From: Gautieria morchelliformis
Lineage: Eukaryota > Basidiomycota > Agaricomycetes > Gomphales > Gomphaceae
Direction of reading: 5' to 3'
NCBI GenBank assembly: GCA_015179125.1
Contig: WHVA01000492.1
Coordinates: 18,214 to 82,213, forward strand
Length of the DNA: 64,000 nt
The translations under genes and the position numbers were made by a program. The notes beneath the pieces were generated by a model that made no database searches, was not told where the DNA came from, and saw only the letters and a list, made by a program, of their open reading frames with translations. Positions 9,939 through 19,779 of the stretch are shown here, piece after piece (position 1 is the first letter of the stretch; every line of letters starts with the position of its first letter).

Positions 9939-12900
9939 GTGAGATGTGTGCCCCTGCTGCCTGTACATAACCGGTTTGCCTGTCTTGAAGTAGAGAATGA
10001 AAAGCCCCCACTCCCCTCACTTCGTACAGACCCACCGGATAAAGTCGCACAAAAACCAAATCCGACACCCTGTCCATCCCGCATCCGCCCTTGGGAGAAA
10101 TGCCTTCCGAAGTGCTATGTTGTCGCTGCCACCCCTGGCCCCAAGTCACTAGTCATTAAGGTGGAGATCCAGACGACAGATACGGCGGAAGTCAAATCCG
10201 GACCCGCCCTTGTCGATTGCGGGGCCACTGGTCAGTTTATAGACCGGGACTATGTGGAACGGAACCGACTGACCACGTGGAAGTTGCAACGTGCAATCCC
10301 GGTGTTCAATGTGGATGGAAGCCCCAATGAGGCAGGGTCCATCACGGAGATAGTAGACACAATTCTCCGCTACGATGGGCACTCAGAACGCACTTCCTTT
10401 GCAGTCACCAGCCTGGGGAAGCAAGACATCATCCTCGGGTTTACCTGGCTTCAGGAGCACAACCCGGAGATCAATTGGCAGACTCGGAAGGTACTGGTGA
10501 GTCGATGTCCAGCCAAGTGTCACATGTGCTGGTCGGAAGTGCGGAAGGAATGCCAGGAGCAGCGGAAGACCGAACGGCTCATACAGACATGTCGTTCTGG
10601 CTCCCATCCACTGCTTGCAGAAGAAGACTCGGAAGCAGAATTTGAACCGGATCCCACTCCCAATTCCAATTCCAATTCCAATTCCGACTCCGACGTCATC
10701 CGACTCGGTCGGGAAGACACTCTGGCGGAAGGGGAGCGCTTGCTGTACGTAAACCTTCCGCCAGAAGCGGAACACATCCGCGCCACCGGAAATATTTCGC
10801 AACGCCTTGCTGAAGCCTCCAAGAAGCATGATAGAGCGGAGGCGGAAATTCCGGAGTACCTGCGGGAGTTCAAGGATGTCTTTTCCAAGGAGTCGTTTGA
10901 TGCCCTGCCTCCACGGAAGCTGTGGGACCATGCCATTGAGTTGGAGCCCAGGTCAAAGCCCACCAACTGCAAAGTCTACCCGCTGTCACCCAAGGAGCAG
11001 GTAGAGCTCGATGCATTCCTTGCAGAAAACCTCTGTACAGGGAGGATCCGCCCCTCCAAGTCACCCATGGCATCTCGGTGTTCTTCATCAAGAAGAAGGA
11101 CGGCTCGCTCAGACTTGTGCAGGTTTACCGGGCCTTGAATGCGATCACAATCAAGAACCAGTACCCCATTCCACTCATTTCCGAACTAATCACACAACTC
11201 CGCGGGGCAAGGTACTTCACTAAGCTGGATGTCCGCTGGGGCTTCAATAATGTTCGGATCCGAGAGGGAGACGAGTGGAAGGCCGCATTCCGCACCAACC
11301 GAGGACTCTTTGAGCCGCAGGTCATGTTCTTCGGCCTCACCAACAGTCCCGCCACATTCCAGACAATGATGAATGACATTTTCCGTGACATGATAGCAGA
11401 AGGGGTTGTCTGTGTCTACCTCGATGACATCCTCATCTTCACAAAAACAATGTCCGAACATCGGGAAGTCGTGCGGAGAGTGCTGGAACGGCTCCGGGAG
11501 TACAACCTGTGTCTCAAGCCGGAAAAGTGCGAATTTGAGTGGACGTGGATAGAGTATCTTGGGGTGATTGTGTCGGAAGGAAAGGTGGAAATGTACCCAG
11601 TCAAAGTTTCCGGTGTGTCGGATTGGCCCGTGCCGTGGAACAAGAAGGAGGTCCAGTCCTTCATTGGGTTTGTCAATTTCTACCGGCGGTTCATCAAGGA
11701 CTTCTCCTGCCATGCCCGTGCCCTCTTTGACCTCACCAAGAAGGAGGTTGGATGGCAGTGGGGAGAGCCGGAACAGGCCTCCTTCGACAAACTCAAAGAG
11801 CTGATCACTTCTGCCCCGGTCCTGATCTTTCCCGACGACTCTCGCCCTTACCGAGTCGAGGCGGATTCTTCCGACACAGCTACCGGAGTGGTCTTGTCAC
11901 AACAGTCACCGGAAGATGGTGGGGGGTGGCATCCGATTGCCTTCTTCTCTAAGAGCCTTAGTCCGGTCGAGCAGAACTATGAGATCCATGACAAGGAGAT
12001 GCTGGCAATCATCCGAGCGGACAGACCACAAGAACCTTGAGTATTTCCGCACGTCTAAGAAGTTGAACCGACGACAAGCACGGTGGTCCCTACACCTGTC
12101 CCGGTTTGACTTCATGCTCCACCACCGCCCCGGCTGCACCATGGGCAAGCCCGATGCCCTATCCCGCCGTGCGGATCATGGAAGCGGAAGTGGAGACAAC
12201 GCAGATATGACACTGCTCCGCCCAAGTCTCTTTGCAATCCGTGCCCTAGAGGGAGTGACTGCAGTTGGGGTGGAAGTGGAAATGCTCCGGGATATCCGGA
12301 GGCAGTACCGGGATGGAGAGAAGGAGGAGTCGGTGGTGAAGGCAGTGGAGGAACTTCGGAAAGGGCACTCACGGTCTGTACGGGCAGCGGAATGGTCGGA
12401 ACGTGATGGACTGCTCCACTTCAGAGGCAAGGTCTACGTTCCAGGTGGGGCAGACCTCCGCCGCCGCATTGTGTCCCAGCACCATGACACACGGGTCGCT
12501 GGGCATGCTGGCAGGTGGAAGACGCTGGAGTTAGTGGCTCGGAATTACTGGTGGCCCCAGATCTCCCGCTACATTGGACAGTACGTGAAGACATGTGACC
12601 TTTGTCTCCGAACTAAAGCACAACGACATCCGCCCGTCGGAGAACTTGTTCCGCTCCCGATTCCCGAATCCCGCTGGGACACCATCAGTGTCGACTTCAT
12701 CGTTGAACTCCCAGAGTCTCATGGCTACGACGCGATCATGAACGTCGTGGATTTGGTAAGCAAGGTGTCCCACTTCATTCCGACGCACACGAAGATCACA
12801 GCCCTCGGAGCGGCCCGCCTGTTCCTTGCACATGTCTGGAAGTTGCATGGGCTCCCAAAGCAAGTTGTTTCCGACCGAGGTCCACAGTTTGTCGCGGAAC

Positions 12901-13813
12901 TGACTCGGGAGCTCTACCGCCTGCTCGGCATAAAGCTGGCTACCACCACAGCATACCATCCGCAGGGTGACGGACAGACAGAACGGGTCAATCAGGAGTT
13001 GGAGCAATATCTCCGCCTCTTTGTCAACGAGAGGCAAGATGACTGGGATGAGTTACTTCCACTGGCGGAATTCCAATACAACAACCATGTACATTCTGCC
13101 ACACAACAGACTCCCTTCATGCTTGACTCCGGACGACACCCGCGGATGGGCTTCGAGCCATGCCAGGCTGACTCCCGACTCGAGACGGTCAATGAGTTCC
13201 GGGACCGCATGGACTCCACCCTTTCGGAAGCCAAGTCGGCCCTTGCGAAGGCCAAGGATGACATGGCAAGGTACTACAACCAACACCGGGTTCCTGCCCC
13301 AGAGTACCAAGTTGGAGACAAGGTGTATCTAGATGCAAGTGACATCCGCACCACACGCCCTTCACAGAAGCTTGCCCACCGCTACCTTGGGCCCTTCACG
13401 GTGACGCGGAGGGTTGGACGGAATGCATACCGCCTCCGACTTCCGATGTCCATGTCCCGCCTCCACCCCATCTTCAACGTCGTGAAGTTACTCCCTGTGC
13501 TTGAGGACCCAATTCCAGGTCGGAAGGCTCGTCCGCCACCTCCGCCGGAAATTGTAGATGGGGAAGAGCACTATGTGGTGGAACGGATCCTGGACAGCCG
13601 GTTTGTGCGAGGACGACTCCAATTCCTCGTGAAATGGGAAGGGTATGGGTACGAGGAGAATTCGTGGGTCCCGGAGCCAGATGTTTCCGCTCCAGACAAA
13701 CTCCATGACTTCTATAGGACACACCCCGGTGCCCCTCGCCGAATCCGCTCACTGGCATTTCAATCCCTCGTGTCCTGTGCTTCGAGGACGCAGCACGCTA
13801 GAGGGGGGGGTGA
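9939..13813 (+). pseudogene. pol: pol of element B1 (protease-RT-RNase H-integrase-chromodomain), frameshifted
   Basis: The reading frame begins in the -1 frame at the end of gag. Protease with DCGATG (about 10218) is followed by RT with VYLDDILIF (about 11416), RNase H, an HHCC finger, the integrase core (VDFIVELP, VSDRGPQF, DGQTERVNQE) and a chromodomain (EEHYVVERILDS to NSWVPEPD, about 13565-13680). Compared with intact B2 pol, B1 has lost one base near 11074 (ATCTCGGTG for ATCTCCGGTG). It also lacks about 60 bases after 12018, removing the segment that B2 encodes as LEEWRHFLEGALCPFEIW. It has an extra G at the purine tract, which alters the LTR-encoded tail. Confidence 0.88.
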
Positions 13814-14303
13814 TGTCAGGGGACACCCTGTTTTCCATTTCCAGTTCCGACACCACACCCAGTTCCGACTCCATTTCCGACTCTGCTTCCAGTTCCGATT
13901 CCATCTCCACCTCCGCTTTCGGAAATGATTCCGCTTCTGGGAGAACTTCCACCAGTTCTGTTTGCCTTGCCAGTTCCACTCCAATTTCCGACTTCCACTC
14001 TCGGAACAGTGTCGTAAATCAAGCGACTCGCGTAATAGGTGGCATCAAGGGTAGATCAAGGGTCAGGGTGGTCAGGGAGATGCAGGGTTGATGGCGGGTG
14101 CCAAGTGTTGTCCCTGGCTGCGCAGCGTAGTATAATACGGGCTCGCTGACATTGGGGGTCCTTAGACTTTTCTCTTTGGATTTCCCCTTGTCAGGTGAGA
14201 ATCCCCTCTCTTGTATGCTCTGTTCATTTATACATACTTTGGATTTCCCCTTGTCAGTTGTGTGGTAGTGTGATCTCCACAACCAGCCAGGGTTGCCCTT
14301 ACA
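13814..14303 (+). repeat. 3' LTR of B1 (490 bp)
   Basis: It has the same ends and length as the 5' LTR and is followed by CATTG at 14304-14308. It contains one copy of the 18-bp unit discussed under findings. Confidence 0.93.
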
Positions 14304-16952
14304 CATTGCCATATTTGCCGCCTTGCACATTGATGTCTGCTCCATTCTCCAGAAGATCCTGGGATACTACTGCTAACCCAGCCTCTGACATGTAATAGAT
14401 AGGAGCATAGTTCCCCCAATACCAATGTGGGTAACAAAGCCCTAGCCAAATAGAGAACACTGTACTCTCGGGTTGTAGAAGTCCCATGATAAGCCGGCGC
14501 AAAGCCGCGTTATCGTCGTTATCTGGTTGAGTATGGCGAATCCAGTAATTCGCCGCATATGAACATAACGGATGTGATATCCGTATATCTTGGCTTATGC
14601 TATACTGGTTGAATTGCAGTAGGTATGTCAGGCATGTCTTGGCAATGAACGTATTGGCCAGTTTCGTGTCGCAGTGATAGAACGACAACTTCCTGTGTAC
14701 GGAGGGATTCCGAGACCAAATATTCACGGACGGAGAAATGGGCTAGGGTGAGCTCTGTGAACTTTCCCTGGTGCTTGAAATGTTCTGGGTGATGGAATGT
14801 TTGGCTTAGGTTTGTAAGTGCGACCATGCTGGAACAGAGGGTCAGGATGTCCCGTGGATCGTCAAAGCGCTGATCTGGGTCAAATAGGGGTTCATTTTTG
14901 CCGTCAGGATCTGTGGCAAGCACCTCCACAGCTTCGCGGAGTGAAACCTTGTCGACTGAGAAAGCGAGCCATTGCAACAGTTTCCGAGCATAGTCTCTAT
15001 TGCCCTCATCGATGTCCAGGAGGATCCTATCGTAGGTCTCATATAGGGTCTTTGGTAGATCCGTGAGAGCCTTCTTGAGCTCGTGTGGAGATCGGCACTT
15101 TCGTAGGGCATCCAGCTGACAAACGACCCATCGAAACCTGGCAGTCCAGTTGGCAACGATCTTCGGAGTGTGAAAAGACTACATACATTCCGTGCGCTCC
15201 GTCAATCAACGTAGTCTTAATTGTTTCCTTCTTCTCTGCCGAGTATTTACTGAGCTTGTTATCGTCATTCAGTTGTCTTGACACATAGACTCGGATGTCG
15301 CTATCGACGAGACCCTCGTGCATAGATACCTGATGTGAAACCTAGTTTCGCAGAGTCTTCTCGATGTCTTGCTCGTCTCGACTCGTAGCTAGAAGCCGTA
15401 ATGTGTCAAAGTTCCATCCGTGGATTTCTTTGATCAGTTTCAGAAATTGATGTCGGTCCGGACATTCATCGAGAGCATCGAAGATAATGTACACGTTCTT
15501 CTCGAAAGTGCCAATGATGGACTTGAGCGTTGACTTGAGCTCCTCCAGAGATGGCGATTCTAGACCATTCTTTTTGTCAGAAAATAGTTGGGCCAAGTAG
15601 TTAAAGGTCGTGGCAGGGGCCGTGGTAGGGGTCGTGGCAGGGGTCTTGATGCTTTTCAAGGACAGCTGTTTGATCAGAGCACGAAGGAGGCTGTGTGGTT
15701 TTATATCCTTGCTGCGAAAATCAAAATAAAAGAATGCGACTGCGAGTGAGGGGTCTGATATGCATTGATGAGAGATATCTCTTATGATGGTAGAGCTTGA
15801 TGAACGAGTTCGTTAGCATGGTACCTAGATATCCGAAGGGATTTGAATTGTTTACCATAAGATAGTCTTCCCCGCGCCAGCTGTGTGTTTATCATCAGCA
15901 ACGATCATCAAATAAGTAGAGAACATACCTTTGCCGTGAAGCCATAAAAACGACTTGGGCTGGCTTTGCCATTCATGGAAGCTTTCTCCCTGCAGAAACC
16001 ACGAGCCCGTGTGTTCCTCCCACTCCCCAGTGGCATTTGAATGTTTCGACTCGTAATCAGGCGCCGCCAACCACTTGTAGATGTCCTGACGACGTTGGTT
16101 GTCATGCACCTCCAGCACCAAACGTCTGTCGGCATGATAAGGGATCATTGGCCATCGAGAGTAGGGAGTTGGACGTACGCTTGATCAATGGATAAGGCCA
16201 CAACAAGCTGCTGCTGGAACTTTTGCAGGTTGTCGAGAGTCTTGTTAACCTCGCCTTGCTTGAATGCATAGACGAGCGCTTCCTTGCGAGATGCACGTAC
16301 ATTCTTCGTTTCTAGCTTCTTCGAAAGGCTCTGCAACTCGGTGTGACAATCCCTAAGAACACGAGGTAAGGTCATGTGATCATTTTTGATTTCCGAGGCA
16401 TCCCTTGGTGTGTTTCCGCCTTCGGCTGTCAAGGAATCACCCGTTGTCGCAGTGGGGAAGGGTATGCCATCTGTGTGTTCACCTTGGGTGTTCTTGCCTC
16501 CTTTGCGCTTGACGTTCTTCAATAGGAGTTTTAAAAGACCCGTACGCTCACTTGACATGGATTCAGTGAGCCCACAGCCGGGGCGTGCCTCGTCCTCGCT
16601 CTTTGTCACCTCGGGAGGCCCGCCCAGAGCAAGTTGATCGTCATGGGATATATCGAGCGCGGTCATCAAGGTTGGCAATCGAGAGAAAGTTTGTGCTTCC
16701 TCGGCCACTATGAGATCGTTGAGGTCAAGAAGTACCACCCGTAGTCCAGAGACCTGGTCGCTGAGTCTGCTCATATCCTTGGACGCATTCTTGTACGCAA
16801 CTCGATACGCGGAGCATTTGGTGATAACATCTTCGGTGGTCCGGACGACGGCGATGATACTCGCTGAGTGAGTTGATGAGCATCGCAGTTAGAGGCAAGA
16901 CAAATACAGCCGACTTGCCTGCTACTGCCAGACCTGCCAGAGCTTCAGCCAT
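14304..16952 (-). pseudogene. NACHT-ankyrin gene, 5' part: N-terminal domain, NACHT NTPase and linker
   Basis: This is the N-terminal part of the NLR-like protein split by B1. It starts MAEALAGLAVAGKS at 16952 and continues through a helical N-terminal region (to about 16190). A GTACGT..ACAG intron joins to RLVLEVHDNQ. The NACHT P-loop WLHGK|AGAGKTIL spans a GT-AG intron (about 15878-15930). Sensor and Walker B motifs follow (VAFFYFDF, VYIIFDALDECPDR), then WVVCQLDALRKC and the typical LAHFSVREYL linker. The first ankyrin unit (ENGADINVQGGKYGN) runs into 14304. Damage: a frame change near 16868, an in-frame TAG at 15342-15344 in an otherwise open exon, another frame change near 14710, and the B1 insertion. 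Such proteins signal non-self recognition or cell death in fungi (family knowledge); this copy is inactive. Confidence 0.85.
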
Positions 16953-17646
16953 TGCGTCGAGTCGATGATTACGGTGGAAATTTGACAGTCCAGCGCTGCT
17001 ACCTCATGTTGTGGCAATGCCCTTGTGTCGTTTTGGGCCTGCCTAAAAAGAAGGTGTGACAGTCAAGGCGACGTGCTTCGCGTGCGATGCCGCGCCACAG
17101 GCGATATTAGAGGCATCCAGACTTGGACCTGAGCCATGAGTGGGAATGGATCGTCACAGTCATCACATACAACAACAAGAGACATGCCAGCTGTACAGTT
17201 TTTTCTACTAATATTAATGGTTGAGTTGAACCGGGTCCCTATAAGTGCCCATAGCCAAACACTGGGAATGCTGTTCCGCACCCCCAAAGAGGCTGTACCC
17301 TCCTGTCAGCAGTAGTGTGCGCTGTGAAAATGATGTAAAGAGAATTATTATACAGTAAGTATAAGTATGCTTCACAGTAATCATATACTCTTGTCTCAGC
17401 GACGTTGTCTTATATCACTTAGTATGGTCGGTGCCACATACGAGCTTGGGGATATATTAATCTTCTCGACTGATTTGTTTCATTGCTTCGTTATCGTAAG
17501 TACAGTATATATGATCGACCCTGCATCCAAACAAACTGGTAAGTATCGTAGAGCAAAACGAGTGCCCGCATAGCCATATTCAAAGAACCGATGTCATACA
17601 CAACGTGGTTTTGATGAGGTCACCTCCCATTTTCAACGGCATTCGC
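16953..17646. other. No gene recognised (shared flank of the NACHT-ankyrin and NADAR genes)
   Basis: Only short unconvincing frames are present. It should hold the promoter of the minus-strand NACHT-ankyrin gene and the 3' flank of the NADAR gene. Confidence 0.5.
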
Positions 17647-19121
17647 TTACCGAGCCCCTTCCCGCCTGAGTCTCTCCCGAAGTCTGACAAGGGCCTTCCC
17701 AAGTTCATTTACGCCCTCGGCATCAGGGCGCCGCGGCTCGTTTCCATCCAACAGCATGGAATAGCCCGTGGCCATCAGTTCAGCACGTAGATCAGGGTGC
17801 TGAACAAACTTTGAGTAGAGCACCTCGTCCATCTAATATGTAGATCATCGAACGTATCGATCAGTAGGGATTTCACAGGAGGTCAAGAACGGCACTATAT
17901 AATCTCATTGCTTACTTTGTCTCTCCAGACCAATGACCAGTCTGGTCTCACCAAACCGTCTCTCTCGAAGGACTTTGACATGACATCCATCTCCAACGCA
18001 TTCTCGCTACAAGTGCGAAGGCGTTCGGCTAGCTCTGGCATATGCTTCATATATTTATGGGCTTCGAATAGATGCGCGGCGGTAGGATAAAGTTTCTTTT
18101 TGTACAGTATCCTGTGGGGTGACGTTGGATTGAGTGGTGATCTGAGTTGAATGATGATGGGTGGCCCTATGGGTACTGGGGGGACAGGGGAAACCGGCGA
18201 GAAACCAGGTATGGGTCCTCGGGACCCAGAGGCAGCATATGAATATGGATAGGTCCTGCCATGAGGGGAGACGGGTGAATGTGATGGTTTCTTCCTGTTA
18301 CCCGATAAAGACGGCATAGTGAGAGATCGTAGCATCTTAAAAGGTCCCCTGCCAGTGCTGTTAGTCTTCACGTCCTTGATCAGACCCTCATGAGGGCGTG
18401 GCAATCTTAAGATAGGATCCTTCCCTCTAGGCGGTCGATACTGCGATCGTAGACGTGGATTGTACGCTACGGAAGCAATGGGGGCAGTGTAATATCCCGG
18501 CATGCCTATTATACCATCTGTTTGTGTGCGTCGTACACGGTATGGATACGCTTCTGGCATATTGCTGGGGAGGTTAGGGAGGGATTTGCTAGTTCTGATT
18601 GAGCTGACACGGGAGCCGATGCTGCCGGCTGTGATGCGGTTTCATTGTCCTTATTTACATCAGCATTAGGAGTATCCACCACTGTGGCTTGTGCGGCCGC
18701 CGTGGCAGGGGGTGTTGGCTCAACCGTGGCTGGTTCGGCCGCAGGGATTGGAGGTGCTGCTGGAGCCTGTTCTGATGATGCACCAGCGGGATCTTGAACA
18801 TTCTGTGGCGATTGTGCTGGAGGGGTTTGCGCTGGCGTTGAGACAGAATTCTGCCTCTTCTGAGAAGCACGGCTCCGTACGCGGGTGGTGTTAGGATCTG
18901 CCGTGTCCAGTATATTACTGGGAGATCATCAATCGTGTAACCCTGCTCTCACAATAGTATCCTGGGACCGCTTGGACTTGACCCGGCTCACTCCCCACTT
19001 GCTGAATGTAATAGCCGAATTGACCTTGGTTTTGTACCGGGTATGAATACGCTGCCGGGACAGGTTGGCGCGTTTGAGGGTATGGGTAATAATATTGGGG
19101 TTTCGATGAGGAAGATCCCAT
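17647..19121 (-). CDS. NADAR-domain protein with Pro-rich N-terminus
   Basis: The C-terminal part matches the NADAR (YbiA/RibA-like) fold. A strand ILYKKKLYPTAAHLFEAHKY is followed by a helix with PELAERLR, then RPDWSLVWRDK. An 83-nt intron (17833-17915) leads to MDEVLYSKFVQHPDLRAEL and ATGYSMLL. NADAR proteins act on N-glycosidic bonds of ADP-ribose or riboflavin-pathway intermediates (family knowledge); the fungal substrate is unknown. The gene probably starts at 19121 with MGSSSSK, which fits an N-myristoylation consensus, followed by a Tyr/Pro/Gln-rich stretch. A 55-nt intron (18898-18952) joins exon 2 (PNTTRVRSRASQ, then Ala/Pro-rich). The junction between exon 2 and the frame reading GSIGSRVSSIRTSKSLPN (about 18610) is unresolved: no clean intron was found. 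Confidence 0.7.
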
Positions 19122-19779
19122 GCTGGTCGCTACTAGGTCCTGCTTGCGACGTAGACTGGTTGCTCAAGAGCTGAGCTGACACGAGGCTAACGGAATCGTG
19201 TCCACTTATATCTAGAAACACGAGGCGGCGTCTACGCTCCAAGGCGCATCCTCAGGCCAGACCCAAACAACACGATTGGAAGCTTGCGCCAAAGCTCTGG
19301 CAGGCCGTACAGTACTTATCCGCGAATGCCAATAAAGTATTGGAACCTAGGCACACCGATGAAGTAACGCCGCTAAGTTTCATCGGGTCCCAACAGCCGG
19401 CTCACTCCGATCGCTTAGCTTGACCGTAAACCGCTTCGAAGTTTGGAGAGACTTGAGGGCCGGATGAATGGCAGGTGATTTACTGTACAATTTAGAGTAC
19501 AACTCTGTGTCGATACCAATGAAATCAAAGGTCGCGTGAGCTGTCGGCGTCAGTCTGACATAAGTTGAGCCACACGCATCCAGGACGTGGAATCGTCAAA
19601 ACGCCATAGTTTGTAATCGCGTGCATATGATGTTACGACATGGCAAGTCTCTCCGTCTGTATATTACATAAAATTGAATCTGGCGATGACACGGTTTAAT
19701 TCGTGTTATACTGTATAGTACATTGTTCGCGACGATTGAGCCTTACTAACGACTTCAAAGAAGGATAATACCTTGATGC
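19122..19779. other. Intergenic, no gene recognised
   Basis: This is upstream of the NADAR gene start and downstream of the GMC oxidoreductase stop. No repeat or ORF is supported. Confidence 0.5.

Larger units (their letters stand above)
8274..9942 (+). pseudogene. gag: gag of element B1, interrupted by a solo-LTR-like insertion
   Basis: The capsid/nucleocapsid protein starts at the first in-frame ATG (MDPDDRLRNMEEE; the open frame before it lacks a Met). An N-terminal coiled-coil-like segment is followed by a Retrotrans_gag capsid core (about 8490-9000, with PADFDGD, DYIDRFQELI and FRRGLDP). A Pro-rich linker and a CCHC knuckle CFRCRQPGHYARE come next. The knuckle is broken after HYAR by the insertion at 9269-9756 and resumes as ECPQAFDIRL at about 9760. 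gag ends at TGA 9940-9942, overlapping pol, which lies in the -1 frame. Confidence 0.88.
7597..14303 (+). mobile_element. Element B copy B1: complete Ty3/gypsy chromovirus inserted in the ankyrin array
   Basis: The element is 6.7 kb including a nested 488-bp insertion, with two 490-bp LTRs, gag (from 8274), pol in the -1 frame (from about 9939), and a purine tract AGAGGGGGGGG before the 3' LTR. The insertion interrupts the minus-strand ankyrin repeats with the 5-bp duplication CATTG. By eye its LTRs differ at about 15 positions (roughly 3%), many of them CpG transitions. The gag insertion and pol frameshifts make it non-autonomous now. Confidence 0.93.

Noticed and set aside
9939-9941. GTG as the true start codon of element B pol
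   Set aside because: The -1 frame is open further upstream within gag, so a -1 frameshift fusion is more likely than GTG initiation.
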